Shown: positions 34,448 to 47,142 of the stretch, in pieces
Numbering within the stretch: the first letter of the stretch is position 1
How the letters are laid out: each line of letters starts with the position of its first letter
Source: Euonymus europaeus
Taxonomy: Eukaryota; Streptophyta; Magnoliopsida; Celastrales; Celastraceae
Length of the DNA: 64,000 bases
Direction: 5' to 3'
Assembly (NCBI GenBank): GCA_963580455.1
Contig: OY756968.1
Location: forward strand, 19,189,996 to 19,253,995
The notes under the pieces: model-generated
Database searches by the model: none
What the model was told of the DNA's origin: nothing
Seen by the model: the letters and a program-made list of their open reading frames with translations, nothing else
Made by a program: the position numbers and the translations under genes

Positions 34448-37400
34448 TACATCAAAGAATTTAGCATTACATGTGGTAGTGCTTTTTGATCTGGTTCTGT
34501 AACTTCTGTTTCAACTTTGTCGTTCCAAATTTTCTTTCTTCATTTCTTTGTTCTCTTTCCATTTTTTCTTTACCTTTTTCTGTCTCGGTACTCTAATCAG
34601 ATGTGAGTACGCTTCATGAGGTTTTGGAGATCCTATTTTATTGTTTGTTTAACAGATGAAGCTATCTGAATTGGCATTAGCATTGTCTCTCTTATGAATC
34701 CCCTAAACATGAAGTGGAATGATTGCCACGTGATGTGATGAAGGATGCGTGGAGGGTTACTTGAGATTAAGAATTTGAAAGAAAAAAAAGGAAATCTGGA
34801 AAATAAAATAAAATAAAAAGGAGAAATATTGGAGAGAGAATTTTCGCTATACTTTTGATGCACTTATATATAATACTTTTTTGGTTTTTTGGTTTTTGGT
34901 CTATTTCATTTCATTTTTGTATATTGACATGCAAGATGGGGGGTTGCCGGAAAAGAAAGCCAGGTGAAGGATCATATTGAACTTTGACATAAATGATTAC
35001 TGTGATATTTTATATCATTATTAAGTCTGCATGTATGCTAAGATCTACATATATTAATACCATACCCAGGCCTTATTCTTTTGCGTGTAATGAAGTGTTG
35101 TGTGTTTTACAGTTACTTATTTGAATGAATTCTATTTATCCTTGTACATTACACGAGCACATCCCTATTCCTTGCAACTGGAATGATGCTTTCGTACAAA
35201 TGATATAACATGGGATTCTGTTTTGCTATTCATATATAATGGCTTGCATTTTACCATGCTGACACATCTTGAAGGACGGGAAGTTTAAATTGCTATATTC
35301 AAACCTTCAAAATATTTATTGCAATGATTTCTGCATTTGTGTTTTCTTCTCTTCTCACTTCTCTTGTGTACATATGCGTCCATTTGAGCACACATACACA
35401 GTTACCATGAGCATAAGTGACCTTGCATACTACATTAACTGTGATTGCCCTCTTTTTCTCAACTGAAGAGAGTTATTGATTTTCTAAAAGTGATTCTGAT
35501 TTCTGAGGTTTAGTATACCTTGATTGAGGTGTTGGAATTGCATTAAATTTTTAGGTAGGATGCAAGTTGAGGTGCAGATTTGAGTTTGACTTTCGGAACA
35601 TCTGTGTTTTTAATCAGTACTCTTCTCATCCTACCTTGTCAATATTTTCACAGTGGTGGGCTGAGATGTTCATTAGATTAGGTCATCCACTTCAATTTTG
35701 CTTACTATTTCATTTACTGCCACATTTTTTTGTTTTGTTTTGTTTTTGCAATATTCTTCGGACTCTTGTATACCTTGGTGCTTGTGTTTGTGGATGGTTA
35801 CATGAATTTATGCATCAACAAAGTCGATCTCTAAAATTTGTTTCGAATTCCTTAGGGTGTCTTGTTGTGCTGCTCTTGTTGTCATTTTGGACTCCTGTTA
35901 TGTATCAGCGCTGTTCTCCCACTTCTGTCACCGACTGCATCGGCACGTGATTTTTTTTTTTTTGTACCACGGCTGCTCCTGCTTAATTTTTTTTTGTCAT
36001 CAATCCTGTATTAAAAGGAGTTTTTTTTTTAATATTATATAAAAATGTTGATTTGCAAGAAATCACATTCCATCCCTTTTGTAAGTAATGTTGTGTACAT
36101 TTTTATCTGCCATCCGGATCATGTACAATTTTATCTTTACTTCATGAAAAAAAAAAGGAAGCGAATGCATTCCCTTTTGTTCTTCTCCTCTCTTTTTTTT
36201 CCTTATTCGCTGCTACTAAAATGGCAATGTGATGCATGCAATTTTTTAAAAATGGAAAGCTTGAAATTTTATATTCAAAAATAAAAACATCTGCTCTGTG
36301 GCGGCTTTCTAAACTAACGAGGACGCCATTAAAAGAAAAAAAAGAACTCTGCAAATTTGATATGTTAATGAGAAACTCGTTAATTTGGACTGAATTGTCG
36401 TTTCATATACCTAATTCGAAATAGAATATTCACATACAGCCTGGGATTGTGGTTTTTTCTGGTCATTAGTGGCATGTCTGCGCTTCTGATGGGTTTTTTT
36501 TTTGAAGCGCTGTTTTTGTTAACAATATATATCTTATTTTTTCCTTAAAATATATATATATATATATTTCATCAAAACTTTAAATATCAATTTACATGGT
36601 GTGTAATTTTTATACATTTTTTTTTAGTTTATTCACGGTGATCTTGACTTGTATTTTTTATAAATATAATTTTCTTTTAGATTATACATGTTATATAAGT
36701 ATCTTAATCAATATTTACATGCAAGTACGATATTAATTACATGATATATATCTTAAAGTTAGTAGTATATGTAATATTATTTAAGTGTTTTTTTTTAAGA
36801 AAATGATGTTGAATTTTGGCTCTTTAATTTTATTACTTTGTTGTGATATATCGAGCTTGGTTTAAAATTAAATCGAGTGATTGTTTGTTTGAACTTTAAG
36901 CTCACACTTAGGTGAGGCAAAATATATGCATCATTCTTTTATTCTTTTTATTTTTTCAGATTTAATAGTTATAGTTTTAGATACTACATATCAGGAGTGA
37001 CACTGACAATCGTGGCCCATTTTCATATCCTTTTTTAAAAAAAACCGACTAATGTAATATTTTTTTACTAAAAATAATTCATGTACCATTTTAGTCACAA
37101 ATGATCCAAATTTTTCATTATTGAGGCATAACATATTGTCTCTGCTACATTCTTTGCCTAAATTTGTTTTATTTTTTACTCTACACTTGGAGATAAGCCA
37201 TCATTAGCTTGTACTACATAATGTTAGACCAATTTGGATGCTAACACAACCATTTTTGTTGAGGAGAAGTTGGCCCCATGCGACCAAATACTCCTATCGA
37301 CGGAATTTTTAATGTTGTGTTAATTTTATATTTTTTAAAAGACATTGTAGTTGTTTCTTTTCAAAAAAATATATATATTTATACTCGTACGGAGTAGTTT

Positions 37401-37759
37401 TTCATGAGATTTTTTTTTGAAATAATTTTATTGTTAATATATTATATATTTGTATTTTATCACAAGACTTTATACTTGCTTATTTAGTGTTGCGATAGCG
37501 ATATAATAATTTTTGAAGAATTCGAAGGAAATAATAAGAAACTTGTTGATTTCCTAATCGGTATGACAAACTAGAGGATCGACTTTTGGCCTCAATCTTG
37601 ATTACAAGAACCAAGAAACATTCATAGTACAAAACACCATTTATCCTTTGCAAGTTCAACACAGAGAGTCCCAATTGTTGTTTCAAGCAACATACTAGAG
37701 AGTCATGTGTATACATTAAAAAGATGCATGAGTTACTTTATGTAATTGACATCAATTGG
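34448..37759. other. AT-rich non-coding stretch
   Basis: No gene supported. A 127-codon plus-strand frame (35567-35950) is Phe/Leu/Cys-rich with no homologous feature and is more likely chance. There are poly(T) runs (35951-35962, 36020) and a (TA)n tract at 36549-36567. 36500-37480 is very AT-rich. Confidence 0.45.
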
Positions 37760-39039
37760 TTTTGAGCGAGACAACTGCCACACAAAATCTCCTGTGGGCT
37801 AGAGTGGCTCAAGCCCTCATCGGTGGCCCAATCCAATCTCAATATTCAACATATCCCACTCGGCCATGTAAGGATAGACCCTTTTTCTTAATGTAAATCT
37901 CAAATTTGCACAAGGAATTCACACAAGTGAATGGACTATGCAACCTAAAACTCACAAATATTGGGAGCTCTAATATAGAAACATTACATAGGTCATATTG
38001 GAGACATTAACCTCAAACAATTACTCCTGAAAGTGTACTTACATATCCCATATGTTTTCAACTAGACATGATTGAATATTGTTCAATCCCTCAAGGATTC
38101 TATACTCAATCCATCCTTACAATTACAAGTATTCTAAATCATGTCAAACTCTTTCGAGTGAGATGATCCCGATCGGTGAATACTAGTAACAAATGTAAGA
38201 CCAAAAACACTCTTTCTTTCGTTCTCATATCATTCATATCCGAATCAACATGCTTTCCTAAGAGTGTTCCTTTATGTCGGATCATTCCATGAGCACTCTT
38301 AAAGTAGCAAACATTAATCCATCACATCATGATATAGTCAAAAGTTGTAAATGGTAATTGAGATTGAGATTTATTTAAGTTCTCCAAGGCTTACACAGTA
38401 AAGAAGTAGGGATCCATTCTTTACTTTGTGAATGGTCGCTAGAACATGTAGTATAAAATACATGCTATGGTGGAGCTTCTTTTATCTTATCCTCAGATAA
38501 ATATTCTATGTCATTGCTCTCCTCATAAGAGAAAATACACCATATAAGTCTTAGTCCTGTCGCCAATTTACAGACACTAAACCTGAAATTCTCATCCATT
38601 CACTATCAACAGTGCTAAATGACTAATTTCACACTTGACATTCTACAAATAGACTTGCGAATGGTGGGGAATCATTCATGTCAATTATCTTGTTTTAAGA
38701 ACTCATCTTGATCCCCAATTTTAATAGAATTGAATTATACTCACTCCCACTGCGCCCAAGTCGCATGCTGAGCATTCTAATTCAAATAATCTCTTCTTTA
38801 CTCGCGCTCCTAGCGCTAGAGGCGATTGTTCGTGTGAATGAGCCAATCAATGTCTATGGACACACTTCATAAATTGTACTATCAATACTCACAGTGTATG
38901 TCATAAAATGTTGAATAATTTATTATATTAATGGCATTCAAATATTATTCAACAAGTGCATGTATATACATGGTCCATTCAACATGTAACATTCCAAATC
39001 ACATTTTATATAAGTCTAGGGATCTAACATGTTTAACAA
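37760..39039 (-). mobile_element. Probable 3' non-coding end of the copia element
   Basis: It lies directly downstream (minus strand) of the copia RNase H trace. On that strand, near 38752, it contains ttgggcgcagtgggagtgag, which resembles the purine-rich run before copia 3' LTRs. LTR ends were not resolved, so the outer limit at 37760 is approximate. Confidence 0.35.
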
Positions 39040-40870
39040 ATGCATCCTCAGCTATCGGTTTGGTGGATGGGTCATCCATCATATAATGTTAATGTGTTTG
39101 AGGACCACTTCTTGTTCAACAATTGTATGTCTAATATAGTGATATCTCATCCTAATGTGTTTGGTATTTTCATGATATTTGAGATCTTTGGCAACAACCA
39201 ATGCAGAAGTATTAGCGTAGAAAATTTTCACTAGGTTTGATGTTGATTTGAGAATTTTTAAATGTAGCAAGAAACTTCTTAACCAAACTGCATCTTGCGT
39301 TGCTGTGTAACAAGCTATGTACTTGAGCTCAATCTTTGGACAAGGCTATACATGATTGCTTCTTGATACTCCATAGTATTGCCCTACCATTAAGCAAGAA
39401 AGTATATCATAAAGTTGATTTGATCTGATCTATTTCACCCCCCCAATTGATATTGGCATAATCGAGCAGACACAAATCCTACTTTCCTTGGTAACATAGC
39501 ATGTAATATGAAATCCCTTCCAGATGTCACAAAATCTTTTTGACTGTTATCCTGTGACGACCCTGCCTGCTGGCACACAGGTCCCACGGGAACACAGGCG
39601 TCTCACATTCAGGCTCCATGGGCCCCACCCCCAACCCATCTCCCTTTCACAGGCGGGTTGTTGCCAAGGGTTCTCGAACCCTTGACCTTCCAATCACATT
39701 GTAAGGTGATTGCAAGGTCAAGGGTTCGAGAACCCTTGGCAACAACTCGCCTGTGAAAGGGAGATGGGTTGGGGGTGGGCCCATAGAGTCTGAATGTGAG
39801 ACGTCTGTGTTCCCGTGGGGCCTGTGTGCCAGCGGGCAGGGTCGACACATATCCAGAGCCTTTGACTAGGGTTCGATTGAAATTGACTTACCAAACCAAC
39901 AGTGTAACATATGTCGAGACGTGTACACATCATTGCATACATCAAACTACAGACAACACTAGTATATGGTACTCTAAAAATTTTCACTATCTCTTCTGGA
40001 GTCTTAGAACACATATCATGACTTAGGCTCAAGTTCTTATCAACAATAATATCTATCGACTTGCTATCTTGCATATGATAGCACTCTAACATTTTTTTGA
40101 TGTAAGACTATTAAAAAATTTGCAAAAACCTTCTAGCACGATCTCTTATGATCTTCACACCTAGCACGTAGCTAGCCCACCCATGTCTTTTATTTTTAAG
40201 TTTGATGATAACCACTTCTTAGTATCATCAATCAACTCTTTGCTATTCCCAACCAACAAAATGTCATCAACATATAAGGAAAAAATTATGAAACCACTAC
40301 TCAAACATTTTGAATACACGCAATGATCATCTTCCATCATTGTAAAGCCATCCCTTTGAATTGCTTGATGAAACTTGATATTCCATTACCTAGATGCTTG
40401 CTTAAAACCATATATGAATATTTTTATCTTTCATTCTTTACACTTTTACCCTTTATACTCAAAGCCTAAAATCCATATAGATATTCTCATATGCTTTCAT
40501 TGAGAAATCTAGTTTTCACATCCATTTGGTATAATTCCAAGTCCATATGTGTGACTACGACTAGGATGAGGTGAGTTAAATTTATTCTCACAAATAGCAA
40601 GAAAATATCGTCATAATCAATTTCCTCTTCTTCAGTGTAACCTTTTTCTATCAACTGAGCCTTATATCATTCTATCGACCAATCTACTAGGTTCCAAACA
40701 ACTTGTGCTTTGTCCAGTTTGATGAATACCCATAGCCTTTAACTAGATCCCAGTTCAACGAATACCCATAGCCTTTTAGGCTTGGCAAACTAGATCCATT
40801 TCTTCTGCCAGAGCATCAAACATAATTTTGATTTGTTACTCAATGAAGAACTTATGAACATCATAGTATC
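39040..40870 (-). pseudogene. Ty1/copia pol (RT and RNase H), decayed and interrupted
   Basis: From 40870 downward on the minus strand: the RT start (MDLELYQMDVK-like, with substitutions), a frame around 40350-40230 with HQAIQRDGFTMMEDDHCVY and LYVDDILLVGN (YVDD catalytic box), then a 39850-40092 piece with VPYTSVVCSLMYAMMCTRLD. A 297-bp SINE-derived palindrome interrupts here (39553-39849). RNase H continues with ILWSIKKQSCIALS and, at 39270-39079, SALVVAKDLKYHENTKHIRM and RYHYIRHTIVEQEVVLKHI. Integrase and gag are absent. Several stops make it inactive. Confidence 0.88.
39553..39849. repeat. Giant inverted repeat: two SINE copies head to head (arms ~144 bp)
   Basis: The left arm runs from tgtgacgaccctgcc (39553) to 39696. 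The right arm is its reverse complement, from about 39705 to 39849. About eight differences in the ~137 bp compared give about 94% identity, and the loop is about 8 nt (attgtaag). Each arm contains gggttcgagaaccc, a B-box/T-arm-like motif, and the cccacccccaaccc block that recurs in the SINE at 53665-53864. The A-box part is missing, so two truncated copies meet at their heads. Transcribed, it would form a near-perfect 290-nt hairpin. It sits inside the copia pol trace. Confidence 0.9.
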
Positions 40871-41039
40871 ACATATTTTTATCCAATAATGCATGCAATT
40901 TATATGCTCTACAATTGTATGAGATGCACTCTTCTAATATGTCAATAAATGTATAATTTTTTGTCTTATAGCCACTACAAAGAGAAGCCAACATATAAAT
41001 ATGGAAAATGTTATATGGCCCTGTCTTAAACAACCTATA

Positions 41040-41230
41040 ATAGTCCATTTCATTATAACATTGTATTTCATTGTAAATTTACAATTGATATTTCATTGTA
41101 CACTCATAATGAAATATCATATTTCATTGTATTATTATATTATAATATTTCATTGCACACTTACAATGGAATATTATATTTTGTTGTAAGTTTTATAATG
41201 GAATATGATATTACAATGAAATGTGACAAT
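41040..41230. repeat. Cluster of direct and inverted atttcattgta motifs
   Basis: atttcattgta or its inverse tacaatgaaat (with variants) occurs eight or more times in 190 bp, so the strand can fold on itself. No flanking duplication seen. It could be a decayed foldback element. Confidence 0.55.
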
Positions 41231-41289
41231 ATGAGCTATTTAGCCCTGAACCATTTATCACCAATATATAAATATACATTTTATTAACA

Positions 41290-42490
41290 CCACATAAAAT
41301 TATAGACTTGCATATTATGACTCTTGAATCCTAGGTGGCCTCTAATCATTTTTCCAAGGAATATTAATGATTTTCTCATGTCTGATGATCATGAATTGTA
41401 AATTTTTTATATAATTATTAATTTTAATTTTGATCATTAGATTTTATTTTCTCTCTTTTCAATCCTAACTAACTTTATTGGGAGCATTCATAAGACCTCC
41501 ATTTTACATATATACTAGCACAATACTCTCGCTATGCGTCATAGACTTTTTCAATTATTTAAATTTTTTGTAACATTGATATCAAATTAAATTATTATAA
41601 TAATTTTAATAAAATAGATAAGATTTTGCATATTTTCTCTACCACATATTCTTTCTCAAAGATAATACATCAGCTTAAGAAAATTAGGAAAACTTAAACT
41701 GGATGGCTAGGTGAGCCTGAGCCTGATGTTATTGCTTAATACTTATCTTCTTGTTATTTGAATATCTATTAAGTCTTAATTTTATGGGATTTAATGTACT
41801 GTTGGTAAAATTTTATATAACAAAATATGTGACTGGCTGTAAAAAAGTTGAGAATAGAAATTAATACAAAATCAAAGGGTCATGACATAGCATCTATATT
41901 TTCATTTTTTAAAATTAATCATTGACCCAAAATAATTTATACGTGTACATTGCGCAAGGTTTTCGCTGAACTATCGTCACGAAAACTCATATCAACATTC
42001 TCTACTCTTTCATAGTACATATAACTATTTATTTATTTGTTGATATAGAAAACAAAAATAATATCAAGATGCTCCTTATATTGAATGACCATGAATTTTT
42101 AAATTTTTATATAATTATTTTTAATGTTAATTTTAATTGTTGACTTAGATATCATGCCTCTTGAATCCTAAGTGGTATCTTGTCATCTTTGTTATAACAA
42201 AGGAATATCAAGGGATATCTCATATAATTATTAATTTTTTGATGTTAATTTTAATTATTGACTTACATATTATGAATCTTGAATCCTAAGTGCCATATTG
42301 TCATCTTTATTCTAACAAAAAGAAATATCGAAGGATTTCTCATATTGAATTGTCACGAATTGTAATTTTTTTATATAATAATGAATTGGAATTTTAATTT
42401 TTGACTATTATATTTTATTTTCTCCCTCTTCAATCTTATATGACTTCATGTGGAGCATTCATGAGGCTTCTATTATACATATAGATATAG
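41290..42490 (+). repeat. Array of diverged ~120-160-bp blocks, Helitron-like hints
   Basis: A block with (t)cttgaatcctaagtgg, catctttnttntaacaaa, ggaatatcaa, tctcatattgaat, tgtaattttttatataat recurs at about 41320, 42145 and 42265. A second block ending gagcattcataagacctcca/gagcattcatgaggcttcta and acatatata recurs at 41490 and 42450. After the first of these comes actagcacaatactctcgctatgcg, reminiscent of the stem near plant Helitron 3' ends. No clean 5'-TC or 3'-CTRR pair could be placed. Confidence 0.5.
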
Positions 42491-43319
42491 ATTTATAGAT
42501 ATATAGATAAACTATTTTGTATTGACATTTGTTGAAATACGTTTGCGAAGAATTTGTGAGATTTTGCCAAATATCCTCAACCTGCCAAATAAGATTTGGG
42601 ACCAACCCTCACGAAATTCTCCCAATTAGGCCAAAATCCTTCCAATTTGTTGGGATGAACACACAATCAATGACATGGTTTGACGTACATATCAATGCCT
42701 ACTTTGCAATTCTTACTCGTGAGTTTCTTATTTACCTTGACGAAGAATGAGTGTTGGATTTAATCTTGTACAGCTTCATCAGATGACTGTTTTGTGGAGG
42801 AAACTATGGTCAGTGGATTTTATTAAGTTCAACTATATTCGCGCCTACCTTGGAAATGCATCAGTCACTCATTGGGACGTTGATGCTTTGGTAACTATCT
42901 TCTGCTTGGCTGCTTGTTTCTTCACCATGAGAACCCGAAAATCAATTTGAGAAGTGGCATGGTGGTCTTAAGTATCCAGCACTATAGGTATTGATCATGG
43001 GTTTGATCTTGAACAAACTTAGTGTTGGGCTTCTAGGATACGTTAGGCTTGAACTTTAGTTTGATCCTTCACATAAACAACTCTGATTTGCGTAAACTAG
43101 AGATCTAGTAGGGGCTGGAGCTGTCATGCTCGCCTGTCAGATGTGTCCGTTTTATGGAAACTAGAATAACACGAGCTAGATTTGACACAAAACAAATATT
43201 TTTCTAATGCTTTTGAACTACAACGTCCACCCATTGAACCTCTAGTAGATCATCAACATTTATGTTAGCTAGACTAATATAACCATATGGATGAAAATAA
43301 ATAACAAATTTCAAAAGGC
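42491..43319. other. Non-coding stretch
   Basis: Two open frames of 67-73 codons (42529-42950) have no recognisable motif. Nothing else was seen. The right part (from about 43000) may be the 3' untranslated region of Athila copy 3. Confidence 0.35.
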
Positions 43320-43329
43320 GATTTATTTT

Positions 43330-45470
43330 AAGCATGAGTTGCCTCCCAAGAAACGTTTATTTACAGTCATACGCTTGTCTCTCATCATGTGTGCGGTAAG
43401 TGGAGCTCAACGGATGTCTTGTGCTTGTTGAATCCGCTCTCCAAATATGGTTTTAAGAATTGTCCATTTTCCTTCAATGTACCCTTTGTCTCATGAGAAA
43501 TTTCAATTGCTTCATAGGGAAAAGCTTTCATTGCAGTAAAAGGTCCGAACCAACAAGAACGTAGCTTTCCTGAAAAAGTCTCAATTGAGAAGTATATAAT
43601 AGAACTTTTTAACCAGCCGCAAACTCTCGTCGGTGAATTTGCTTGTTATGCCACTACTTGGTACGTTCTTTGTAGAATTTAGCATTTTCATACGCATCTA
43701 AACAGAATTCATCCATTTCATTTAATTGGAAAAAAAGTTTCTCTCCGGTGACATCCATGTCAAAATTCAACATTTTCATTGCCCAATATGCTTGTGTTCC
43801 AACTCCATCGGTAAATGGCATGTTTTTCCATAAACCAACTTGAAAGGTGACATTCCAGTCAGTGTCTTGAATGCAATCCGATATGCCCATAATGACTTGT
43901 CTAGCTTCAGCGACCAATCTTTACTCAATGCACTAACCTTCTTCTCAAGGATTTTCTTTGACTCTCTATTTGACACTTCAACCTAACCACTTGTTTGTGG
44001 ATGATATGGAGTTGCAATCCAATGCATTACACCATATTTCTTTAGCATCAAACTGTCGATTGTAAATTGTTTTCCCCCATCACTTATGATTGCCCTTGGC
44101 ATGCTAAACCTAGTGAAAATATACTTTCTCAAGAAATTCAACAAAACTTTAAAATCATTTGTAGGGAGGGTCACAATCTCTGCCCATTTTGAGACATAAT
44201 CAATAGAAACTAAAATGTATTGATTGGAATAAGAAGAAGGAAATGACCCCACAAAGAGTATACCCCATACATCAAATAATTCAACAAGAAGTATATTCTT
44301 TATGGGCATTTCATTCCTTTAAGAGATGTTCCCTCTTCTTCGACAGGATTCATACGATGACACATAAGCAAAAGTATCTTTAAAAGGAGTGGACCAATAA
44401 AAACCTGATTATAGCACCAATGCTACAGTTTTGGTCGCTCCATTATGTTCACCAACTTTAAGGTAGTGGTAATGCTTGAGAATGGATTCAACATTGTCTT
44501 CGGGCACACATCTTCTGATGTTGCAATCTTGGCAATGCTTGTAAAGATATGGGTCTTACCAAAAGTAGTGCTTAACATCCAATTTTTTTTTCCTTTTGTT
44601 AGGTGGTGAAATCCGGATTCAACACGTTGCATGCTAGGAAATTTACAAAATCTACATACCAAGGAGCTTCAATTATCTTAAGAGCAAAGAGTTGTTTATC
44701 AGATAATACCTCATTGATTAGCAGATTTTCTTTCATCTTTCTTGACTTTTTTGCTCAATTCATGAGAGTTGATCGACAACTTGATTGTGGGTTCCTTTCC
44801 AATCTTTGATTTTTAGGTCAAATTCTTAAAGTGGTAGGATGCACCCAAGCGACCTTGGTTGCTATTCCTTCTTTGCTAGCTAATATTTCAAAGTAGAATA
44901 GTCAGTGTTGATTATTACTTTTCAGACAATAAAATATGATCTAAATTTATCAAAAGCAAAAACTATAACTAATAGCTCTTTCTCAGTTGTCGTATAACGA
45001 AGTTGCACATCTATTAACGTATTTTTGGCATAGTAAATAACATGTTGAATTTTATTTTCCTTTGACTAAGGACAACTCCTAGTGCATAATCACTACCATC
45101 GCATATTAAGTCGAACGAAAAATCTCAATCTGGCGCACATATTATTGAGGTTGAAATTAACTTTTCTTTTAGGATTTTAAAAGCTTGCAAACAATCACTA
45201 AAAAAATCAAATGGTGCATCTTTAATCAAAAGACTACAAAGGGGTTTAGTCATTTTAGAATAATCTTGAATGAAACATCGATAAAACCTTTATGTCCCAA
45301 AAAATTTCTCATACCTTAACCGTTGTGGGTGGAGGTAATTGTTCGATGACTTCCACTTTAGCTCTATTAACCTCAATTCCTTTGTGAGAAATTTGATGTC
45401 TGAATACTATACCTTTCTGCACCATTGTACTAACCAAATTTTTTCCGGATTTAACTCAAGAAATTAAAAA
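43330..45470 (-). pseudogene. Athila-type pol: RT end, RNase H, integrase (copy 3)
   Basis: From 45460 downward on the minus strand: QKGIVFRHQISHKGIEVNRA and VIEQLPPPTTVK (end of RT), an RNase H trace with DYALGVVLSQRKIK (near 45090), then the decayed zinc-binding region of integrase (44660-44330). An open integrase piece (44309-43983) has DVWGILFVGSF, where the first catalytic Asp is Leu, and IISDGGKQF with the second Asp kept. A 43976-43654 piece has [11 protein letters not shown] (Glu to Ser-Lys context changed) and [20 protein letters not shown]. The gttgcctcccaagaaac landmark follows at 43340. Gag and protease of the same strand lie at 50046-50935. The missing RT core is probably lost to the intervening insertions and deletions. 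Confidence 0.87.
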
Positions 45471-45798
45471 TTAAAAAAACCAAAATCCAAATATTTTTTC
45501 CAGAAGAGAAGCCCGATTAGAAACAAAAATCCTAGTCCATGTTTGGAGAATTCTCTAGAAGATTGGTGATAAAGATATATCCATATATGATGAAAAGTGA
45601 AGAAAATCAAATTTTGATTCTTGAATTTTTGAAAAACAAAGAGAGTGGCAAAAAAGGAAAAAAAGAAAAAACGAAAGGAGGAAAAAAAGAGAGCAAAGAA
45701 ATAATTGAATGAAATACAAGAAAGGAAGGAGAAGGATTTGATTCTTGATGAGAATGGTTGATGCCACAAATTAAGGAAAATAAAATATATTTTTATAA

Positions 45799-47007
45799 TA
45801 GCGGCAGCCCTGAAGAGGGGCGACAGGAGCGGCCGCCTAGGGCCCCCAAAATCCGGGGGCCCCTATTTTTTTTTAATACTAATATGTATTAATATATGTA
45901 TATAGTTTATTATTTACATCAAATAGATATTTATTGTACTTGTGGTCTAGCGGTAATACAATTTTTTTACATCTAGGAGACCGCTGTTCGAGCCTCACAT
46001 TTGGCATATCTCGTGTGTTTTTTTTCTTCCGTTTTTAATAACTTAAAATTGGGCCCTCCACTACTTCATAAATAGGACTCCAGTCCACCCCTAATGTCCA
46101 AAGTCCAATTCCAAATCCAAAACTTAGTCAAGGCCCAATTTTACTATCCCTAATTTCTAAATCAAAATAATATTCCAAGCCCTAATCTAGCATTTCTCTT
46201 ATCTTTCTCGTCTCTAACGTCTCTTTGTTATGTATTCTTTCACTGTGACTGAGCTCTCTGCGTCTCTCTCTCCGTCCAGCGCCCGCTTGACTACTCCATG
46301 CCACTGCCTGAGACCCTCAGTCGCTGTCACTTAGTACTCCGACAGTCCGTTGCTGACTTGCTGCCTGCCTAGCTTAGCAGTTAGTGGAGTGCTGCGCTGG
46401 GTGTCGTGTCGCCTGCAGTCTACCGATTTGTCGATAACTCAGGTGATTTCGTTGATTCGTTCCTCACTCTCACTTCCTCTGGACGACTGGACCTCTTCAC
46501 ATATTTGATATTTCAGTATTTCACTTTCACTTAGTTTACCAATTAGGCAATTACTAGACAAGACAGTAGACACTAATTCTTGTTTTGTTGACTTGACTTG
46601 CACTTGCTGGTGGTGCTGACATTAGAGTTTAGACACTAGTTGCTGGTGCTGGTGTAGTGGCGTGTGTTAATTTGTTTGTCACTTTGTGTAATTGATTAAT
46701 TGGTTTGATAATTGATTATTTGTGCAATTGATTGTTTGAGAATTGAGATTACTTCATTGTAATTTGATTAGTTCATTGTTTTATTGATAATTAATTTATT
46801 AATTTATATAATTTCTAAAGGTAGATGATACAACAGGATTTGATTATATCTATGTAATTAATGATTTTATATCTAAAAATACTAGAAGAGTCATATTTAA
46901 ATAATATTATATGTTATAATAATCTTTTTAAAATATAATATAGGATTTTAAGAGGGCCCCTTCCGTGAAGTTCGTCCAGGGCCCCCAAAATGTCAGGAAC
47001 GCCACTG
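45799..47007. mobile_element. Non-autonomous hAT transposon, 1209 bp, perfect 8-bp duplication
   Basis: The element is flanked by ttttataa at 45791-45798 and 47008-47015, an exact 8-bp duplication, the hAT signature. Ends are tagcggcagccctga (left) and cagtggcgttcctga (right, reverse complement), 10 of 15 matching and both fitting the hAT consensus YARNG. Subterminal GGGCCCCCAAAA-type blocks at both sides (45840-45860 and 46970-46990) resemble the ends of plant hAT elements that encode TTF-type zinc finger/hAT-dimerisation proteins. There is no transposase frame. A CT-rich leader-like stretch (46190-46500) may be the relic of the autonomous 5' UTR. Confidence 0.9.
45938..46012 (+). repeat. 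tRNA-like segment (SINE head) inside the hAT element
   Basis: tgtggtctagcggtaa (A-box-like) is followed about 40 nt later by gaccgctgttcgagcctcac (B-box-like gttcgagcc). The spacing suits a Pol III internal promoter. The outer ends do not pair well as an acceptor stem, so a functional tRNA is unlikely. It is either a nested SINE or a captured tRNA relic. Confidence 0.5.
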
Positions 47008-47142
47008 TTTTATAACAAGAATTTGATTGGTGGAAGAATGCAAATGATTGATGCCAAAAATTAAGGAAAAGGAAATACATTTTTAGCAAAAATTTGATTT
47101 GTGGAAGAATGGTATAAAAGGGATAGAGGATTTTGTAGAAAC

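Larger units (their letters stand above)
45750..47105 (+). repeat. Two tandem ~70-bp units, the first split by a hAT element
   Basis: Unit 1 is ttgatgccacaaattaagga...ttttata (45758-45798) continued by acaagaatttgattggtgg after 47013. Unit 2 is attgatgccaaaaattaagg...catttttag followed by caaaaatttgatttgtgg (47047-47105). Removing the hAT insertion restores a simple head-to-tail pair. Confidence 0.75.

Noticed and set aside
35567..35950. 127-codon plus-strand open frame downstream of the TRIM
   Set aside because: Rich in Phe, Leu and Cys as expected from T-rich DNA, with no motif, no splice context and no homologous pattern. Taken as chance.
39609..40092. Minus-strand frames of 79, 67 and 124 codons with Pro-rich sequence
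   Set aside because: The Pro/Thr-rich parts are the SINE palindrome read as protein. Only the end of the 124-codon frame (from 39850) is genuine copia pol.
42529..42950. Two adjacent open frames of 73 and 67 codons
   Set aside because: No motif, no shared splice sites, and composition like the surrounding repeats.
45464..45769. 101-codon minus-strand frame rich in Phe and Ser
   Set aside because: Low-complexity translation of an A/G-rich plus strand. It overlaps the tandem repeat flank of the hAT element.
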